A stretch of 20,048 nucleotides of DNA from CAIOTO01 sp040389165 (GTDB lineage: Bacteria; Pseudomonadota; Alphaproteobacteria; Paracaedibacterales; CAIOTO01). Of this stretch, positions 7,634-15,900 are shown one piece after another (the first letter of the stretch is position 1; each line of letters opens with the position of its first letter). Position numbers and translations under genes: made by a program. The DNA lies in assembly GCA_040389165.1 (NCBI GenBank), contig JAZKAK010000030.1:1-20048 (forward strand), written 5' to 3'. Below the pieces are notes generated by a model, which did no database searches, was not told the origin of the DNA, and worked only from the letters and a program-made list of their open reading frames with translations.

Positions 7634-9904
7634 TTATCCTGCCTGTTCCGACTTTAAATACGACAACAGGCTTAATTCGCGCCCCCCTATTGTTAATCCT
7701 GGTGTGCCAGCGGTTTCTTCGTGCAAGAATTGCTCATAAACCATAAAATTCTCTAGAACACGTTGCACATAATTACGCGTTTCGGCATAGGGAATGCATT
7801 CAATCCAATTAACAACATCAACACCTGGCAATCGGGGGTCCCCATAATCCCTGATCCATTCACTCACAGGCTTTGGACCTGCATTATAGGCAGCAAGACT
7901 CAGTACCAGACTCCCATTATAATTATTAAGCAAGCCTTCGATATGCGATGTACCAAGCGTTATATTCTGTATCTTTTCGTACAAATTTATATTTGACGCA
8001 AGATTGATTCCAAATCGCTTAATTGCTTTTACTTCCTGACGCGCTGTTGCAGGTGTTAATTGCATCATCCCACGTGCATTCGCGGTACTTAATGCCGAAT
8101 CATCAAATCCACTTTCACGACGAATAATTGCGTGAATAAGCGGCATTAACAAACGACTAAAGTTACTCTTTTTGCTGTCGATTATACGATCAACAGAAGC
8201 CTTTCGCGTTTCATTACGAAGCAATGGATAAGCCACACGGAATGTCATGTGTTTTTTCTTGGCTAATAAAATTGCATACGCTCTGCTTTTCATCGATTCA
8301 GCTAAGTCAAAGACTTGACGTTGAAATTCATGTGTCTGGCTTAAGTTAAGTAAAGCAAAGAAAAATGGATCGCAGTTAGAGCCTCTAATTGATTCCGGTA
8401 CAGATCGGATAACCTGCACTAGTTCTAAATTCTCAAAAGCCGCTTTCTCGGCTGGAGGCACTATTATTTCAAGCACGGCCTTAAATGATACGTTCTTGAT
8501 CGTTGGGAATTGATTCTTCAAAGATTCATCATCAACTCGGCTTGCAGCCATTTGACCGTAAAATGTCGTGGAATACGTGCTTGCCTCAAGAAAAGACTTT
8601 TTGGCTTCACTGAGTTGATTAAGCCGCACATACGATTCACCAATCCAGTAAAGTGCACGTGCTTTACTTATAGATTCTTTTAAAACCAGTTCGATTGCCT
8701 GAAAAATTCCCAATGCTGTTTCTGGTTTTTTTGTGTAATTTAAAGCAAGCCACCCCGTCATACAATGTGCATGTGCGCACTCTTCCCCGCATCGCATTTC
8801 CCCTTGATGCGTTTCTTTATGAATCTTAAATCCATGATCTTTCACCAAATTGTAAGCATCTACTGGACGGTTTGCATCCAACATTCGTCTCGCCAAAAAA
8901 TTACGCTCTTTCCAAAAAATACTTGCGTGTAAATCTTCATCAAGAAAGGTATTTTTTACAAATAATTGAAATGCGGCCTCGGTTCCTTCCGTTGCTTTAA
9001 GCTGGCGATAATAACGAATTAAGTCAAAAATAACACCTTCATTATTACCCGGCACACTAATTAATTTAACGGCGCGCTCAGCAGCATCTGATTTTTTATT
9101 AATTAAATCAATACGTAATAAAATGCGTTCTTTCTCAGCTGGATCCAGATACCCCAACAACGTTGTCATCTCTGTATTGTTTTGCATATAAAGTAGATTG
9201 CTCGCGTGTAGATATGCCCACAAAAAAGGTAAATATGCTTTATATGCTGCAAGCTGCGTGATGATATCCGTTGGGATTGAAAAAGAAACCAGCAACTTGT
9301 AAAATTCTTCTTTTGCTCGATCAATCTTTCCTTTTGCCAGCAAAGACTTTGCATAGTAAAACTGCCCTTTTCCTGTTTTCGGAGGATAACTATCAAAGAA
9401 TTCAATTGCCTGATCAATGGCAACCTGGTCTGTGTCAGGATCAGACATAACTTCCTCAGCTTTTTCACACAGAAGTGTTTGCTTTGGCCACGTAGGATGC
9501 TGCTCAATGAAAGTCGCAATCTCAATAAAAGTAACTGTTCCTTCTAATAAATGCTTCCACGTGGAAAATAACTCTTTTGTATCAATTGGTGCTGACGCGG
9601 GGGCAGATGATTGAGCCACAGTCGGTGATGCCACAGTTGGTGCTGAGGTTGGAGCTGCAACTGGCACACTATTAGTTGATTGCTGTGGTGTCATAATCGG
9701 TGCGCTCGAAAGAGTGGCAGGCGGCGCCGTTTGTGCTATAGTAGGGGTCATAAATGTTGGTGCGCTTTGCTTTGGTGCCGAACTACTCGTCTGTGTTCCT
9801 TGTGTTAATGGGATCATAGACGTCATTACAGCAGCCTTTGCATTCACGCATAAGAACATAATAATAAAACATAAGAAACGCTTTAAAAGCAACATATCGT
9901 TCAA
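7634..9904 (-). CDS. slt: Soluble lytic murein transglycosylase (Slt70-like)
   Basis: The product cleaves the MurNAc-GlcNAc bond of peptidoglycan in the periplasm, releasing 1,6-anhydro-muropeptides. It has a signal peptide (about residues 4-25), a Pro/Ala/Ser/Thr-rich linker (about 28-107), a long helical superhelix-type domain (about 110-560) and a C-terminal SLT domain. There RRESGF (catalytic Glu at about 597), ARGMMQLTPATA, LAAYNAGP and YAETRNYVQRV are the classic motifs. The long frame begins at TTG (9904); the ATG at 9895, which directly starts the signal peptide, is the better start. A Cys/His cluster (CGEECAHAHC, 372-381) is unusual for the family. The gene is divergent from dapA-smpB, the standard alphaproteobacterial arrangement, with only 24 bp between start codons. 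Confidence 0.93.
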   Translation of the reverse strand: MNDMLLLKRFLCFIIMFLCVNAKAAVMTSMIPLTQGTQTSSSAPKQSAPTFMTPTIAQTAPPATLSSAPIMTPQQSTNSVPVAAPTSAPTVASPTVAQSSAPASAPIDTKELFSTWKHLLEGTVTFIEIATFIEQHPTWPKQTLLCEKAEEVMSDPDTDQVAIDQAIEFFDSYPPKTGKGQFYYAKSLLAKGKIDRAKEEFYKLLVSFSIPTDIITQLAAYKAYLPFLWAYLHASNLLYMQNNTEMTTLLGYLDPAEKERILLRIDLINKKSDAAERAVKLISVPGNNEGVIFDLIRYYRQLKATEGTEAAFQLFVKNTFLDEDLHASIFWKERNFLARRMLDANRPVDAYNLVKDHGFKIHKETHQGEMRCGEECAHAHCMTGWLALNYTKKPETALGIFQAIELVLKESISKARALYWIGESYVRLNQLSEAKKSFLEASTYSTTFYGQMAASRVDDESLKNQFPTIKNVSFKAVLEIIVPPAEKAAFENLELVQVIRSVPESIRGSNCDPFFFALLNLSQTHEFQRQVFDLAESMKSRAYAILLAKKKHMTFRVAYPLLRNETRKASVDRIIDSKKSNFSRLLMPLIHAIIRRESGFDDSALSTANARGMMQLTPATARQEVKAIKRFGINLASNINLYEKIQNITLGTSHIEGLLNNYNGSLVLSLAAYNAGPKPVSEWIRDYGDPRLPGVDVVNWIECIPYAETRNYVQRVLENFMVYEQFLHEETAGTPGLTIGGRELSLLSYLKSEQAG

Positions 9905-9908
9905 GGAG
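9903..9908 (+). promoter_or_regulatory. RBS of dapA
   Basis: AAGGAG lies 11 nt before the ATG at 9920, and supports that start. It falls between the start codons of the two divergent genes and overlaps the TTG end of the long slt frame, another reason to place the slt start at 9895. Confidence 0.65.
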
Positions 9909-9919
9909 CATCCCCATTC

Positions 9920-10804
9920 ATGCTAAAAGGTTCAATTGTAGCCCTCATTACACCTTTTCGTTCTAATCAAATAGACGTAGAGGCATTAAAGCGACTTTTA
10001 GAATGGCACCTATCTGCAGGCACCAAAGGTATTGTTATATGCGGCACAACTGGCGAAGCAGCGATGCTCACCACAGAAGAACGCAACCTTATTATAAGCA
10101 TAACTGTTTCAATACTGAAAGGTAAAGTCCCAGTGATCGTTGGATGCGGGACGGCATCAACAGTCCAAACGCTTGCCTTTATGCAAGAAGCTGAATTATT
10201 GGGTGCAGACGCAACGCTCGTCGTAACGCCATACTATGTGAAGCCATCGCAAGAAGGAATTTTTCAACATTTCAAAGCCTTACACGCGCAAACTTCGCTT
10301 CCCATCATTGTCTACAACAATCCAGGCCGCACCGGCGTTAACATCGAACTTGATACGACCATAAAGCTTTGTGACTTGTCACGCATTTACGGTTTCAAGG
10401 ATTCACATTCCGACGCAACACGCATCATGACATTAAGACAGGCAATTGGAAATCGTTTGGCATTATTTTCAGGAGAAGATTCAATTGTTGCGGCTCACAT
10501 GCTTTACGGTGCAGATGGCGCTATTTCAATGCTGGGAAATATTGTGCCTGAATTGTATTGTCAACTTATGAAATCTTGGGCTTTGCATGACATTCAAGCG
10601 TTCACAATACTCGCGCATGAGCTGCACCCTTTATGCTCTGCGATTTATTCCGAGACAAATCCATGTACAGTGAAATACGCAGTATCGCAGCTCGGTTACT
10701 GCACAGCAGATGTACGTTTGCCGCTAACACCTACACGACTTGACACACAACATAAAATTAATGCAGCACTGGCAAAATTAAACAAAATGCAATTAGCAGC
10801 TTAA
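9920..10804 (+). CDS. dapA: 4-hydroxy-tetrahydrodipicolinate synthase
   Basis: The enzyme condenses pyruvate with aspartate semialdehyde, the first committed step to diaminopimelate and lysine, which supplies the cross-linking residue of peptidoglycan. Length (294 aa) is normal for the class I aldolase barrel. Visible residues match the E. coli pattern with an offset of one: GTTGE with Thr43/Thr44, TPYYVKP with Tyr105/106, the active-site Tyr132 in IVYNNPGRTG, Arg137, and the Schiff-base Lys160 in GFKDSHSD. That last stretch usually reads GIKEA, so it is slightly divergent. Start chosen by the AAGGAG site. smpB follows after 15 bp and is likely co-transcribed. Related N-acetylneuraminate lyases share the fold, but the neighbours and motifs favour DapA. 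Confidence 0.95.
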   Translation: MLKGSIVALITPFRSNQIDVEALKRLLEWHLSAGTKGIVICGTTGEAAMLTTEERNLIISITVSILKGKVPVIVGCGTASTVQTLAFMQEAELLGADATLVVTPYYVKPSQEGIFQHFKALHAQTSLPIIVYNNPGRTGVNIELDTTIKLCDLSRIYGFKDSHSDATRIMTLRQAIGNRLALFSGEDSIVAAHMLYGADGAISMLGNIVPELYCQLMKSWALHDIQAFTILAHELHPLCSAIYSETNPCTVKYAVSQLGYCTADVRLPLTPTRLDTQHKINAALAKLNKMQLAA

Positions 10805-10819
10805 GAATAGAGAATCCAC

Positions 10820-11305
10820 ATGAGCAAAGAAAAAGATGGTTACAAAGTCATTGCGCAAAACAAACGCGCACGTTTTGATTATGAACTCGTTGAAATAATA
10901 GAAGCAGGCGTCATGTTGCTGGGCAGCGAGGTCAAATCGCTACGTTTGGGGAAAAGCAGCATTAATGAAGGATATATAGGCGAGATGACTGAAGAAGGCG
11001 CTGATCATAGCGGTCTTTATTTAATCAATGCAACTATATCTGAATATCCACAAGCACGGAATTTTAATCATGCGGAGAAGCGTCCGCGCTGTTTGCTGGT
11101 ACGAAAACGCCAAATGAATAAATTTTTGGGGTCGATCAGGAAGAAGGGAATGACAATCGTGCCACTGAAGCTATATTTCAACGCAAAAGGAATCGTTAAA
11201 TTGGAAATTGCGCTGGCAAAAGGGCGTCATACGCATGACAAACGTGCTGCTATTAAGGATCGCGACTGGAATCGTGAAAAGGCGCGTGTGCTAAAAGGGG
11301 ATTAA
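10820..11305 (+). CDS. smpB: SsrA-binding protein SmpB
   Basis: SmpB binds tmRNA and carries it to stalled ribosomes for trans-translation. The 161-aa product has the family's features: an N-terminal stretch with IAQNKRARFDYEL, the GSEVKSLRLGKSSINEGY segment, NATISEYPQARNFNHAEKRPRCLLVRKRQM, and the basic C-terminal tail (GRHTHDKRAAIKDRDWNREK) that enters the ribosome mRNA channel. It starts 15 bp after dapA, as in many alphaproteobacteria. The Shine-Dalgarno is weak (agagaa). No tmRNA gene is visible in this window. Confidence 0.96.
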   Translation: MSKEKDGYKVIAQNKRARFDYELVEIIEAGVMLLGSEVKSLRLGKSSINEGYIGEMTEEGADHSGLYLINATISEYPQARNFNHAEKRPRCLLVRKRQMNKFLGSIRKKGMTIVPLKLYFNAKGIVKLEIALAKGRHTHDKRAAIKDRDWNREKARVLKGD

Positions 11306-11373
11306 CAATACGAAGATAATTATATTGAATTTTTCATAAAATTCATTTACTAATGTCTTAAAAGTTAATTTAA

Positions 11374-11838
11374 ATGATAGGCATACGCATGATAATTCAT
11401 AACAATCAAACAAAAATGAGCTTTAATACGGGCACTTACAGCAAACAGCTAATTAGTTGTGCGTTTGTTGTTTTTTGTTTATCCACGTCTGCATCAGCAA
11501 TGTTCGGCAGATTTCTCATAGAAAGCGGTGCTAAATTTTCAAGCAGTTTGCCAGCAGCACTACATCTACTTCGATCCAGTTCCGCGAACTACATGCCTGT
11601 CAGAACATATCATGTAAAGCAGTCTTTAACTGAATTAGAGCAATACAATATTTTATTACAAAAAGCGTTGATGGGTAAATCTCCGTTTGAATTCAATGTT
11701 ATTTTAAAGAGCGCACACGCTGAAGGCGTTGACGCTAATGTATTAAATGTTGCACGTTCGTTGTATGTTGAACCTAAAAAACAAGAACATGTCAACTTTG
11801 AGCGAACAAGCAGAGAAAATAGCAACACAGGCTGTTAA
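11374..11838 (+). CDS. Small exported protein of unknown function
   Basis: The frame gives 154 aa, but the first two Met codons precede a polar stretch. The ATG at 11416 (MSFNTGTYSKQ, then a hydrophobic core ending STSASA-M) gives a compact signal peptide of about 27 residues and is a plausible start; 11389 is the alternative. The mature part is about 110 residues with no recognised motif; the middle (SLTELEQYNILLQKALMGKSPFEFNVILKSA) looks helical. An A6 run at 11776-11781 precedes an 18-residue tail, while the +1 frame from the same place codes a longer, more protein-like tail to 11908, so a frameshift is possible. It is convergent with tpiA. I do not recognise the family. Confidence 0.6.
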   Translation: MIGIRMIIHNNQTKMSFNTGTYSKQLISCAFVVFCLSTSASAMFGRFLIESGAKFSSSLPAALHLLRSSSANYMPVRTYHVKQSLTELEQYNILLQKALMGKSPFEFNVILKSAHAEGVDANVLNVARSLYVEPKKQEHVNFERTSRENSNTGC

Positions 11839-11857
11839 TGACCCTTTAGTCCAAGAA

Positions 11858-11897
11858 AGATCATCATGGAGAAATCTTATTTCTTTTATGGTGATCT
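11858..11897. terminator. Possible hairpin between the convergent small-protein gene and tpiA
   Basis: An outer 10-bp pairing (11858-11867 with 11888-11897, one G-U on the plus strand) encloses a perfect 6-bp pairing (agaaat 11870-11875, atttct 11879-11884) with a 3-nt loop. Its place between two convergent stops suits a shared terminator, but neither side has a proper T-run and it overlaps the alternative reading frame ending at 11908. Confidence 0.3.
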
Positions 11898-11926
11898 CTC
11901 TGCGTTGACAGCAAGACATTAAGACG

Positions 11927-12664
11927 CTATTCACTCTCCACAGCAGAGCCAGCCTTTAAAATCTCTGTAAAATCATCTATTTTCAAGCTTGCACCGCCCA
12001 CCAAAACACCATCTATATTATTTACCTCCAAAATTGCTTGCGTATTGGCAGCGTTTACTGACCCCCCATAAAGCAATGACACCGTGGGCAGCTGCTCACG
12101 CAAAAAACGATGAACGTGCTCAATATCATTGTTAGTTGCTGTTTTTCCCGTACCAATGGCCCAAATGGGCTCGTACGCGACAAGAAATTCTCCGCGCACA
12201 CCTTTCAATGATTCATCTAGCTGTTTTTTCAAGAAATTTAAGGTCTCACCAGCTAGATATACTTCCTCTGACTCACCAATACAAATAATTGGAATTAAGC
12301 CTTGCGAGTGCGCTGCCATAGCTTTTGCGGCTACATCGGCATTTGCATCGTTGTTATGCAAACGACACTCAGAATGCCCAACAATTACATATTGTGCCCC
12401 TACATCCATCAACTGAGAAGCACTAATACCACCCGTAAAAGCCCCTGATGCCTCTGCACTGCAATCTTGCCCTCCCAACATAATATCTGGGAAACACGCT
12501 TTCGTATGTGCAATAAGTGTGGCTGGTGGGCAAAAAATCCACTTCACGCTTGATGCAGCAGGTTGCCATGAATGTATAGCCTCAGCAAGAAGCGCTTTTG
12601 TACCATTCATTTTCCAATTACTAACAATATAAGGAAGTTTTTTGGTCATAGTTTCGACTGACAT
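11927..12664 (-). CDS. tpiA: Triosephosphate isomerase
   Basis: TpiA interconverts dihydroxyacetone phosphate and glyceraldehyde 3-phosphate. The catalytic set is present: NWKMNG with Asn16 and Lys18, His97 in VGHSE, and Glu165 in YEPIWAIGTGKTAT (loop 6), plus the phosphate-binding LYGGSVN and VLVGGASL. At 245 aa it is full length. The usual GHSERR with a following GE reads GHSECRLHNND here, so two normally conserved residues (Arg and Glu) are Cys and Asp. The ATG at 12664 opens the frame; the ATG at 12649 (MTKKLPYIVSNWK) fits family starts equally well, and neither has a strong Shine-Dalgarno. It is divergent from the autotransporter across 261 bp. Confidence 0.95.
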   Translation of the reverse strand: MSVETMTKKLPYIVSNWKMNGTKALLAEAIHSWQPAASSVKWIFCPPATLIAHTKACFPDIMLGGQDCSAEASGAFTGGISASQLMDVGAQYVIVGHSECRLHNNDANADVAAKAMAAHSQGLIPIICIGESEEVYLAGETLNFLKKQLDESLKGVRGEFLVAYEPIWAIGTGKTATNNDIEHVHRFLREQLPTVSLLYGGSVNAANTQAILEVNNIDGVLVGGASLKIDDFTEILKAGSAVESE

Positions 12665-12852
12665 AGAGCACTTTATTTTAAATAATAATACGAACCTAAC
12701 ACGGAAATGGGCGTGTGTCCTATGCTAAATTCGAATTATCCTCTCCTATGTATTAAGATTTAGTTAACGTATTAACATTACTTACAAACTATGTTAAAAA
12801 AAGTTTTTTTATCGACTTTCAAGGGGAAATGCTAATTTTTAAATTGATTTTT

Positions 12853-12882
12853 CTGACAATTTATATAAACTTTTAATAAAAT
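12853..12882 (+). promoter_or_regulatory. Candidate promoter of the autotransporter gene
   Basis: CTGACA (12853-12858, 5 of 6 to the -35 consensus) and TAAAAT (12877-12882, 5 of 6 to the -10) are 18 bp apart. They would give a leader of about 35-40 nt to the ATG at 12926. The surrounding 261-bp gap between tpiA and the autotransporter is very AT-rich, so chance matches are likely. Confidence 0.4.
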
Positions 12883-12925
12883 AGGCATAAATTTTGTGCG
12901 AAATGTTAAATATGGGTAGATACGC

Positions 12926-15900
12926 ATGCAGATGAAGAATACGAGCATCAGAAGGTTACGTCTTGGGTTGCTATCCCAAGTGTCTTTTATGCCTATGTCT
13001 TTACGGCACGTTAAATTATTTCATGGCATGTTGCTATCGTCAATGGCACTAATAGAATCTGCATCGGCTTCAGTTGTCCCTGCATACATTAAGGCAGCTA
13101 CAACACTTGTGATTCCGCACGCTATAACAGCAAAAACCCCTGTCCCAGGAACACTTCCTACGCCCGTTTATTTCTCTGGGAATTTTCCAATCATATCAAC
13201 AGCAAACAATTCTTATTTAGGACCAACTACAATTGCTGCTGATGAAACCGGATCCGTTCCAGGAACCTTTTACAATATGGGCAGCATTGGAACTGCACAT
13301 CAGTCCTTCACGATAACGTCAATGGGCGCTCTTCGTGGCGGCGGAACAATCGCTGGCAATCTGACTAATAGCGGATTACTTTCTCCCGGAAACTCTGATG
13401 TAACAACATTCGCCCCTAGCGAACCCATCTTGGGTCCTGGCCAATACATGAACATAATAGGTGACTACACGCCGACATCAACCAGCACGACGCAACTTTA
13501 TTTTAGCCCGTATCATGGAGATCAAATAGCAGTTAGTGGTTCAATTGATTTTACGCATGGGCAATGGACTATCACACCTATCTGGGGAAACTACTCTTCT
13601 TCGGTACCAGTTACTTATACGGCAATTACGTGGGGAACGCCAATCGATTGGGGAACCACTAGCCATCCAACTATCGTTATTACTACTGGAAGCTCGCTTA
13701 ATGTAGCACCAATATATACGTCAACAAGTTTATCTTTCTCATTTACAGGACTTGACACATACACCCTTAAACCAAACCAAGTTCTCGATTTTTCTTCGCT
13801 CTCAAGTTCGACCCATGCAGTCATCACATCTGCAGGAACAACGGTTGATATTCAGACTCTGCAATCGACCCCAATGCCAGTAGGCAGCATTTTAAGTGGT
13901 GCAGGAACCATTAATGTCCGTGGCCTTGACGTTACTACATTTAGCGCTGACAACTCAGGACTTACGGGCATCATCAACATAACAGCCTCCACAGCAGATA
14001 TAGCTTCTGGTTCCAACCTGGGCACAGCCGTTTTAAATTTAATAAGCTCAGGCGGCACTGGCGTTACGTTAAATGTTGCTGCGGGTGGCGGTCTAACTAA
14101 TGCTGTTGTTGGGGATAGCACATCAATAATTAACCTTATTACAGATACCAGCGCACCCATTACTCTCGGCGGTTCATTAAGTGGCACAGGAACCGTTAAT
14201 ATCACAGGCACAGGTGTTGTTAATTCAAGCTCTACTAGTACTAGTTTTTCAGGTCCGGTAAACATTGGTGCTTCAACGACTAATCTTGCCACGGGGGCAA
14301 ACTTTGGTAGTGGCGCATTGAGCTTAACAGGCTCAACCGTTAACTTTGCTGGCACAACGAGCATCAATAATGCGATCGCGGTTGGGACAGGCACGACAAC
14401 ATTAGCCACAGCAACTGGCACGGTAACGTTTAGCAAAGCTATTACGCAAGCAGCAAATTCAACATTAACGCTAAGTGGCGCAGGTGCCAGCATTATTAAT
14501 GGGCTACTCTATGTGCCACAAGGTGCAACGGTAAATTTATCAGGTGCTGGCCAAACAACAATTAACACATCAATTAGCAGCGATTCAGCATTCTTAAACG
14601 TTACAGCACGAACGATTAATTTAGGAGCAGGCGTTAATCTTGGTAGTGGCGCGTTAAGTTTAACAGGATCAACCGTTAATTTCACAGGCACAACCAATGT
14701 TAATAATGCGATCACGGTTGCAACAGGGACAACAACGTTAAATTCCACGGGAACAACAACATTTACGAAAGCAATTGGTGGCGCAGGAACGCTTACATTT
14801 AGCGGCGGGGGAACAACCGTTCTTACGACAGCAAATCCTCTCACAGGTGCGATAAACGTAAATTCAACAAGAATTAACCTAAACTCAGGAATAGATCTTG
14901 GAAGCGGCGCGCTAACATTAAGTAATGCCATACTTACGTTTTTAGGTGCTGGTGGAGATACGGTCAGCCTGAGTAATTCTTCTCCTATTACAGTCAAAGG
15001 AACAACAAGCATTATTGCCACCGCTGAAAGATTAAATCTTACGCAAGCGCTTGTCGGAACTGGTTCAGCTCAAATTAGCGGTACAGGAACAACTTACTTC
15101 ACAGGCGATAACTCGGGCCTTACAGGACCAGTTAGCATTGCCTCAAACGTTAATATTGGAAGCGCATCAAGCCTCGGTTCCGGCCCACTCACACTCAACA
15201 GCGGGGCAAACCTCACGTTAGGACATACACTGAGCAATAGCGCAATTGCAATAAATGCTTCTTCTGCATTTACGATTAATTCGGGTGTAACAGCAACGTT
15301 ATTTGGTGCTCTTTCAGGTGCTGGCAGTATGAGCCTCGCCACAAGCACCGGCAGTAGTAGTGGGATTGTTAACCTACAAGGGTACAGTCCAAATTATACC
15401 GGCACCATCAATGCGAGCAATATTAGCCTTTTCGTCAATGGAAACAGTAGAGCTGCCATTAATACGAATACAGATTCAAATTCTTCCATTGTTTCAGGCG
15501 CAGCAACCGTCCTTGGCGGTACAGGCACCATGGGCGCCGTTACGATAAACGATAATACAATCATCCAACCTGGTGATGGCACAGCAGGCTCAATTGGGAC
15601 AATGAACGTTGCAAGCTTTACTGCCACATCAGCATCAACCACCCCACATTATCAGGTACAAATTAATAATCGTGGACAAGTAAGTCTAATCAAGGTTAGA
15701 AACGGTGGCACAGCAACCCTTTCGACAAACTTCACCGTTGATGTTCTGATGGCAGCAGGCGACTATTCTGTTGGACTGAGCAATTACACGATTATTCAAT
15801 CAAGCAATCCAGTATCAGGCTATGCCAATGCACTTACTTGGGATGGCTCATTGTATCCTAATCTTAGTTTTAACATAGCCGTCGTTGGCAATTATCTTGT

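Noticed and set aside
11326..11345. Perfect 8-bp AT-only inverted repeat after smpB
   Set aside because: The stem has almost no GC and no T-run after it, so it is too weak to call a terminator.
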